Assembly (NCBI RefSeq): GCF_042677145.1 | Contig: NZ_JBHTIT010000001.1 | Location: 868,001-932,000 of the forward strand | Length of the DNA: 64,000 nt | Direction of reading: 5' to 3' | DNA from: Perlucidibaca wandonensis | Lineage (GTDB): Bacteria; Pseudomonadota; Gammaproteobacteria; Pseudomonadales; Moraxellaceae | In this document: one piece after another, positions 59,791 through 64,000 of the stretch | Position numbering within the stretch: position 1 is the first letter of the stretch | Layout: every line of letters begins with the position of its first letter | Translations under genes and position numbers: made by a program | Notes under the pieces: generated by a model | The model's database searches: none | Seen by the model: only the letters and a program-made list of their open reading frames with translations | What the model was told of the DNA's origin: nothing

Positions 59791-62100
59791 TTAGAACTTG
59801 TAGTTTAGTGTCAGTTGCGCGTTGCGCTTGTCGCCAATATAGGTGAACGCACCACTACGATATGCTGCTAAGTAGTAGTCTTTGTCGGTTACATTATTGA
59901 CGTTTACTCGCGCACTCAGCTGCTTGCTGAAGCGATACTCAGCGAAGGCGTCAAATACAGTGTATGACGGCACAGCATAAGCATAGTTTGTTGCTGTGTC
60001 AGGCTGGCCAGCAAACATTTGGCTTTGATACGTTGCACCGCCACCGAAGGCAAATTTATCTGTTGCTTGATATTTCAGCTGTAAATTACCACTACGCTTG
60101 GCGAAGTTTGCGAGTTGGGCGCCCTCATTCGCTGCAGTAAATGACTCCAATACTTCTGAGTTCATAATGGCTAAACCAAATTGGCCACTCAACTTAGGAG
60201 TGATGTTACCGACAACTGAAAGTTCAACGCCTTGAACTTGGTTTTTACCAGTGTTGAGTGTGCCCGTTGTTGCGTAACTATTGGCCGAATCACCCTCCTG
60301 TACATCCGACTTAATGGTTCGGAACAAAGCAGCTGTCATCAAGAGTTTGTCTTGCAATACCTGCCATTTTGTACCGACCTCATAACTCACAGTCGACTCA
60401 GGCTTACTATCGGCGACTTGCTGCGGCGTACCGCAGAGACCGCCATAACCACAGCTACCGCCTACATCAGATTCGCCACCATTAATATCGCTTGATGTGC
60501 TAACTGACGCATAGACATTGGCCTTTGGTGTGATTTTATAAGTTACGCCAGCATGACCATTTAAGAAGCCATCTGAGTAGTCATAAACTGTTTTTGCTGT
60601 CAAACCAACGATATTGGTGTAGTCGAAATAGTCGTAGCGAAGGCCTGCAAAGCCAGTCCATTTATCATTGAAGTCAACGGTGTCCATGGCTGTCAATGAG
60701 CTGGTGCGGATGTGATATTCAGAGTCCAAACCATTCTTGGTGAGCGTGCGCCCTAACAAGGTATTTAAGTTCGGGGCTTTTACGCCAGTCACACCATCAT
60801 AAATGCAATAGCCGGGCGATGTACCGCCGCCACGAGATGTAACCGTGCAGTTAGATGTCCCCGTGTTTGTAGCTGAAAAAGTGCCGTTATCAACTTTCTC
60901 ATCATTAACTTCTAAGCCAAATACAAACTGGTGGTCTAATTGGCCTAAGCGCTTATTCCAGAACACATCTGTGCGATTAACCCAATAGTTAACCTCTTGG
61001 TAGCCTTGGTGAGTAGATAAAGAGACTGTCGGATTTAGTGTGACTGCATCTGTAGTTCCACGCCCACCTGTTGCCACATAGCTATTACTCGTGCGGCCAA
61101 TACGCGTAGCATTCTGCATTCGTAGAGCATTATTAAAGCGATAGTTCAGCTTAAATGTCGCCGTATCTACCTCGGTATCTAAGTGATCACTGCCAAGCTG
61201 TAGGTATACAGGGATATTTTTAACTGGCTTACCAGTAGTCTGGTCAATATAGGTCCCCAAATCAGGCACATCTTTCGCTTCGAGATGGTAGTAATCAGCT
61301 GAAACACTTAGAGCATCGGTAGCTTGAAAAGCGCCAGACAATAGCAAACCACGACGGCTTTTCTCAGCTGGAGCACGATCAGGTACAGACTCTGATGCAT
61401 CCAGCAAGTTTAAGCGCACAGAGGCACGGTCATTGATGACTTTATTAGTATCAATACCCATACGGTGGAAATCGTCAGTACCAACGCCCAACTCCAACTT
61501 AGTGAAGTCTTTGTCGGTGTTGGGCTGCTTAGTGATGCTGTTGACTGCTCCACCGGTAGAGCCACGGCCAGCAAATGTTGAGCTTGGGCCTTTGGTAATT
61601 TCAACTTGCTCAACGGCAAAGCTTTCACGCGTGGTCATGCCGGGGTCGCGTAAGCCATCAATAAATACATCGCTGCGAGCTTCATGGCCGCGAATGATGT
61701 AGCGATCACCGAAGGCGTTACCGTTTTCGCCAGTGCCTATGGTCACGCCTGGTTGCGCCGCTAAAATATCGCGCAAATCAGTTTTGCCAGATTCTTCAAT
61801 GGCTTTTTGAGTAATCACCGAAATGGTGTGTGGGGTTTCAGCAAGCTCTTTCACGCGGCGTTGATCGCCAGAAATTTTTGCCTTATATGGCGCGCCTTCT
61901 TCACTGTATGGGTTGGTGTCTTCGATTTGCGCTTGCACCTCCACCGTTGCCAGAGTTTTGCTTGCTGACTCGGCATGAGCAACTGGTGCGGCAATTGCCA
62001 AGCCCATGGCTAATGCCATTGCTGATGCGTGGGTTGCGCTGATTGGTGCTGGCGTGTGGAATGAGCGTGGGACTTTTACTGAAGAAGGCGTGTCTTTCAT
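59791..62100 (-). CDS. TonB-dependent siderophore receptor (Fiu/PiuA-like)
   Basis: Outer-membrane receptor of 769 residues: signal peptide ending PVAHAESA, a TonB box-like ATVEVQAQ, the plug domain with ETPHTISVITQKAI, FIDGLRDPG and EITKGPSSTFAGRG, then a 22-strand barrel ending AQLTLNYKF with the final Phe. Similar to Fiu, PiuA and related catecholate receptors, supported by piuC next door. PiuA-type receptors are also known routes for siderophore-mimicking beta-lactams. A Fur-box-like site lies 43 bases upstream. The particular siderophore cannot be told from sequence. Confidence 0.92.
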   Translation of the reverse strand: MKDTPSSVKVPRSFHTPAPISATHASAMALAMGLAIAAPVAHAESASKTLATVEVQAQIEDTNPYSEEGAPYKAKISGDQRRVKELAETPHTISVITQKAIEESGKTDLRDILAAQPGVTIGTGENGNAFGDRYIIRGHEARSDVFIDGLRDPGMTTRESFAVEQVEITKGPSSTFAGRGSTGGAVNSITKQPNTDKDFTKLELGVGTDDFHRMGIDTNKVINDRASVRLNLLDASESVPDRAPAEKSRRGLLLSGAFQATDALSVSADYYHLEAKDVPDLGTYIDQTTGKPVKNIPVYLQLGSDHLDTEVDTATFKLNYRFNNALRMQNATRIGRTSNSYVATGGRGTTDAVTLNPTVSLSTHQGYQEVNYWVNRTDVFWNKRLGQLDHQFVFGLEVNDEKVDNGTFSATNTGTSNCTVTSRGGGTSPGYCIYDGVTGVKAPNLNTLLGRTLTKNGLDSEYHIRTSSLTAMDTVDFNDKWTGFAGLRYDYFDYTNIVGLTAKTVYDYSDGFLNGHAGVTYKITPKANVYASVSTSSDINGGESDVGGSCGYGGLCGTPQQVADSKPESTVSYEVGTKWQVLQDKLLMTAALFRTIKSDVQEGDSANSYATTGTLNTGKNQVQGVELSVVGNITPKLSGQFGLAIMNSEVLESFTAANEGAQLANFAKRSGNLQLKYQATDKFAFGGGATYQSQMFAGQPDTATNYAYAVPSYTVFDAFAEYRFSKQLSARVNVNNVTDKDYYLAAYRSGAFTYIGDKRNAQLTLNYKF

Positions 62101-62143
62101 CGAGCATCTCGCGTAATGGAAAAGGTGTTAGCAACTCGTTGTT

Positions 62144-62162
62144 GATAACCATTCTCATTACT
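62144..62162 (-). promoter_or_regulatory. Fur box upstream of the siderophore receptor
   Basis: GATAACCATTCTCATTACT matches 13 of 19 positions of the Fur consensus, including the strong TCATTA half, 43 bases before the receptor start. Iron-dependent repression of receptor-oxidoreductase-piuC is expected. Confidence 0.6.
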
Positions 62163-62232
62163 TTAAATGCGCGAAACGCTTCCGTCAATGCAAATACGAA
62201 TTGATTTCATTAAGGTTTACATGAAAGCCAAT

Positions 62233-62269
62233 AAAAAAGCCCCTGCCAGAAAACTGAGAGGGGCTTTTT
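62233..62269 (-). terminator. Rho-independent terminator after prpF
   Basis: GCCCCT (62239-62244) pairs with AGGGGC (62259-62264), with six A on the left acting as U-run for the minus strand and five T on the right. It lies between prpF and the upstream region of the receptor gene. Confidence 0.88.
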
Positions 62270-62287
62270 GCCTAGCTCAGCTAAGCA

Positions 62288-63478
62288 TCAGCCAGGTATA
62301 CGCACCCAGCCTTCCATCAAGATACGTGCGCTACGGCTCATGATGGCTTTCGTCACAGTCCATTGGCCATCGACCAATGCAGCGGCGGCACCAACCTTCA
62401 ATGTGCCAGATGGATGGCCAAAGCGCACCGACTCAAGCGCCTTGCCACCGGCGGCCAAGTTCACCAAGGTGCCCGGAATAGCCGCAGCCGTGCCAATCGC
62501 CACTGCTGCCGTGCCCATCATGGCGTGATGCAACTTGCCCATAGACAGCGCGCGTACTAGCAAATCGATATCTTTCGCCGCAATAGTTTTACCGCTAGAC
62601 GAGACATAGTCTGTCGGCGGCGCAACAAAGGCGACTTTAGGCGTGTGCTGGCGCGTCGCTGCTTCTGCTGGGGTTTTGATCAAGCCCATGCGTAAGGCAC
62701 CTGCAATGCGAATAGCTTCCAAGCGCGCCAGTGCAGCGGGATTGCTATTGATAGCTTCGCGTAACTCAGTGCCGGTGTAGCCAATATCAGCGGCATTAAC
62801 AAATACCGTTGGAATACCAGCCGAGATCATCGTTGCCTTTAGCTTGCCGCCGGTGACCACATCTTCTGGCACATCAAGTTCATCCACCAGATTGCCGGTG
62901 GGAAACATTGAGCTACCCTCGCCGTCATCATCGGATGGATTCATGAACTCCAGCACGATTTCCGCAGCCGGAAAAGTCACGCCATCGAGCTCGAAATCGC
63001 CAGTCTCTTGCACTTGGCCATTACTTACCGGCACATGAGCAATAATGGTTTTGTGGATATTCGCCTGCCAAATGCGTACTACGCAGATGCCATTTTCTGG
63101 AATGCGTGCAGGGTCAACCAAGCCAGCATGCAAGGCGAAAGCACCGGCAGCTGTCGATAAATTACCGCAGTTGCCGCTCCAGTCGACAAAGGCTTTATCA
63201 ATAGAGACTTGGCCATAGAGGTAATCCACATCGTGCTCAGGCTGCGAACTTTTCGACAAAATCACGCATTTGCTGGTGCTAGAAGTCGCGCCGCCCATGC
63301 CGTCAATATGCGCGGCATAGGGGTCAGGACTGCCAATCACGCGCATAAAGAGCTGATTACGAGGCTCACCTGCTACCTGACAATTCGCTGGCAAATCCTG
63401 CAGGCGAAAAAAAACGCCTTTAGATGTGCCGCCACGAATATAGGTGGCCGGGACTTTTATTTGAGGAGCCGCGCTCAT
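62288..63478 (-). CDS. prpF: 2-methylaconitate cis-trans isomerase PrpF
   Basis: Isomerises the trans product made by AcnD to cis-2-methylaconitate in the 2-methylcitrate cycle for propionyl-CoA. 396 residues of diaminopimelate-epimerase-like fold with YIRGGTSKGVFF, GMGGATSSTSKCVIL and DWSGNCGNLSTAAGAFAL, all PrpF signatures. The start overlaps the acnD stop by four bases. This would help growth on odd-chain fatty acids. Confidence 0.96.
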   Translation of the reverse strand: MSAAPQIKVPATYIRGGTSKGVFFRLQDLPANCQVAGEPRNQLFMRVIGSPDPYAAHIDGMGGATSSTSKCVILSKSSQPEHDVDYLYGQVSIDKAFVDWSGNCGNLSTAAGAFALHAGLVDPARIPENGICVVRIWQANIHKTIIAHVPVSNGQVQETGDFELDGVTFPAAEIVLEFMNPSDDDGEGSSMFPTGNLVDELDVPEDVVTGGKLKATMISAGIPTVFVNAADIGYTGTELREAINSNPAALARLEAIRIAGALRMGLIKTPAEAATRQHTPKVAFVAPPTDYVSSSGKTIAAKDIDLLVRALSMGKLHHAMMGTAAVAIGTAAAIPGTLVNLAAGGKALESVRFGHPSGTLKVGAAAALVDGQWTVTKAIMSRSARILMEGWVRIPG

Positions 63479-64000
63479 GCCGTAGTGGCCTTTAAGAAGT
63501 CTTTGGCAAAGCGCTGCAACACGCCGCCGGCTTCATAAACCAAGGCTTCATCATCGGAGTCTAAGCGGCAAGTCATCGGCACGCGCACGACTTCGCCTGA
63601 GCGACGGTTAACGATCAAGGTCATTTCCGCGCCAGGTGAGCACTCGCCTTCGACATCGAAAGTTTCAGTGCCATCAATGCCTAGCGTGATGCGTGTAGTG
63701 CCGGCCTTGAACTCCAATGGCAATACGCCCATGCCGAGCAAGTTGGTGCGGTGAATACGCTCAAAACCTTCAGCGGCAATCACTTCCACGCCTGCCAAAC
63801 GCACGCCCTTAGCTGCCCAATCGCGTGATGAGCCTTGGCCGTAATCGGCACCAGCAACAATGATCAGCGGCTGCTTGCGCTCCATATAAGTCTCAATGGC
63901 TTCCCACATGCGCACTACCTTGCCTTCTGGTTCGATACGCGCCAATGATCCCTTCTTCACCTTGCCATCGACCACTGCCATTTCATTCATGAGCTGCGGG
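63475..64000 (-). CDS. acnD: Fe/S-dependent 2-methylisocitrate dehydratase AcnD, C-terminal part only
   Basis: The last 174 residues of an aconitase-family enzyme run off the window edge; no stop interrupts the frame at 64000. Visible are the swivel-domain segment IIVAGADYGQGSSRDWAAKG with the Arg and Ser of the active site, FERIHRTNLLGMGVLPLEF, and the C-terminal end. Overlap with prpF is diagnostic of AcnD rather than AcnA or AcnB. prpB, prpC and a regulator would be expected beyond the edge. Confidence 0.9.
   Translation of the reverse strand, partial: PQLMNEMAVVDGKVKKGSLARIEPEGKVVRMWEAIETYMERKQPLIIVAGADYGQGSSRDWAAKGVRLAGVEVIAAEGFERIHRTNLLGMGVLPLEFKAGTTRITLGIDGTETFDVEGECSPGAEMTLIVNRRSGEVVRVPMTCRLDSDDEALVYEAGGVLQRFAKDFLKATTA

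Noticed and set aside
1..64000. CRISPR arrays, insertion sequences, prophage, tRNA or rRNA genes, toxin-antitoxin or other defence genes
   Set aside because: No regularly spaced repeats, transposase or integrase motifs, tRNA cloverleaf or rRNA sequence were found on reading; the window is almost fully covered by ordinary chromosomal genes.

Overview
The window is chromosomal DNA from a gammaproteobacterium, most likely of the order Pseudomonadales. Gene orders match those known from Pseudomonas and Acinetobacter: serS-rarA-lolA-ftsK / trxB-aat-bpt-infA; gyrA-serC-pheA-hisC-tyrA/aroA-cmk-rpsA-ihfB-lapA-pyrF; ubiG-mupP-SDR; and smc-zipA-ligA. Condensin is Smc-ScpAB rather than MukBEF, isocitrate lyase is the long (about 530 residue) Pseudomonas type, TyrA and AroA are fused, and the IF-1 core reads KMRKHYIRI as in Moraxellaceae. 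Family and genus cannot be fixed from this alone. Base composition by eye is about 50-55% GC, with a visibly AT-richer patch near 18.7-21.5 kb.

Layout. (1) 1-8.3 kb: housekeeping block for tRNA charging, replication repair, lipoprotein sorting, chromosome translocation, thioredoxin reduction, N-degron tagging and translation initiation. (2) 8.3-23.3 kb: a hydrocarbon/fatty-acid block with an acyl-CoA synthetase, an AraC regulator divergent from an AlkB-rubredoxin fusion, a DyP peroxidase, malate synthase G, a LysR regulator divergent from isocitrate lyase, and two FadL-type outer-membrane channels around ttcA. Together these could cover uptake, terminal hydroxylation, CoA activation and glyoxylate-shunt assimilation. 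Alcohol and aldehyde dehydrogenases and rubredoxin reductase are not in the window. (3) 23.4-35.7 kb: the long leftward gyrA-to-pyrF series for aromatic amino acids, serine, pyrimidines and ribosomal protein S1. (4) 35.9-48.4 kb: ubiG-mupP-SDR, then rluB-scpB-scpA-yciO-rnm, yciB-yciI-mnmC2, and a transglycosylase-like lipoprotein with ligA and zipA. (5) 48.4-55 kb: smc, a GntR regulator, and assimilatory sulfite reductase with its DUF934 partner. (6) 55-62.2 kb: an iron-uptake block with two Fur-box-like sites (TonB receptor, FMN hydroxyacid oxidoreductase, PiuC, TonB-ExbB-ExbD, PepSY protein). (7) 62.2-64 kb: the end of a methylcitrate-cycle operon (acnD-prpF).

No tRNA, rRNA, CRISPR array, insertion sequence or prophage was seen, and no gene-free stretch exceeds 300 bases. 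Nothing here is clearly a new defence or mobile system. The most interesting items are the AlkB-rubredoxin fusion within a compact fatty-acid/glyoxylate block, the hydroxyacid oxidoreductase/PiuC pair in the iron locus with a changed active-site residue, and several unassigned inverted repeats.
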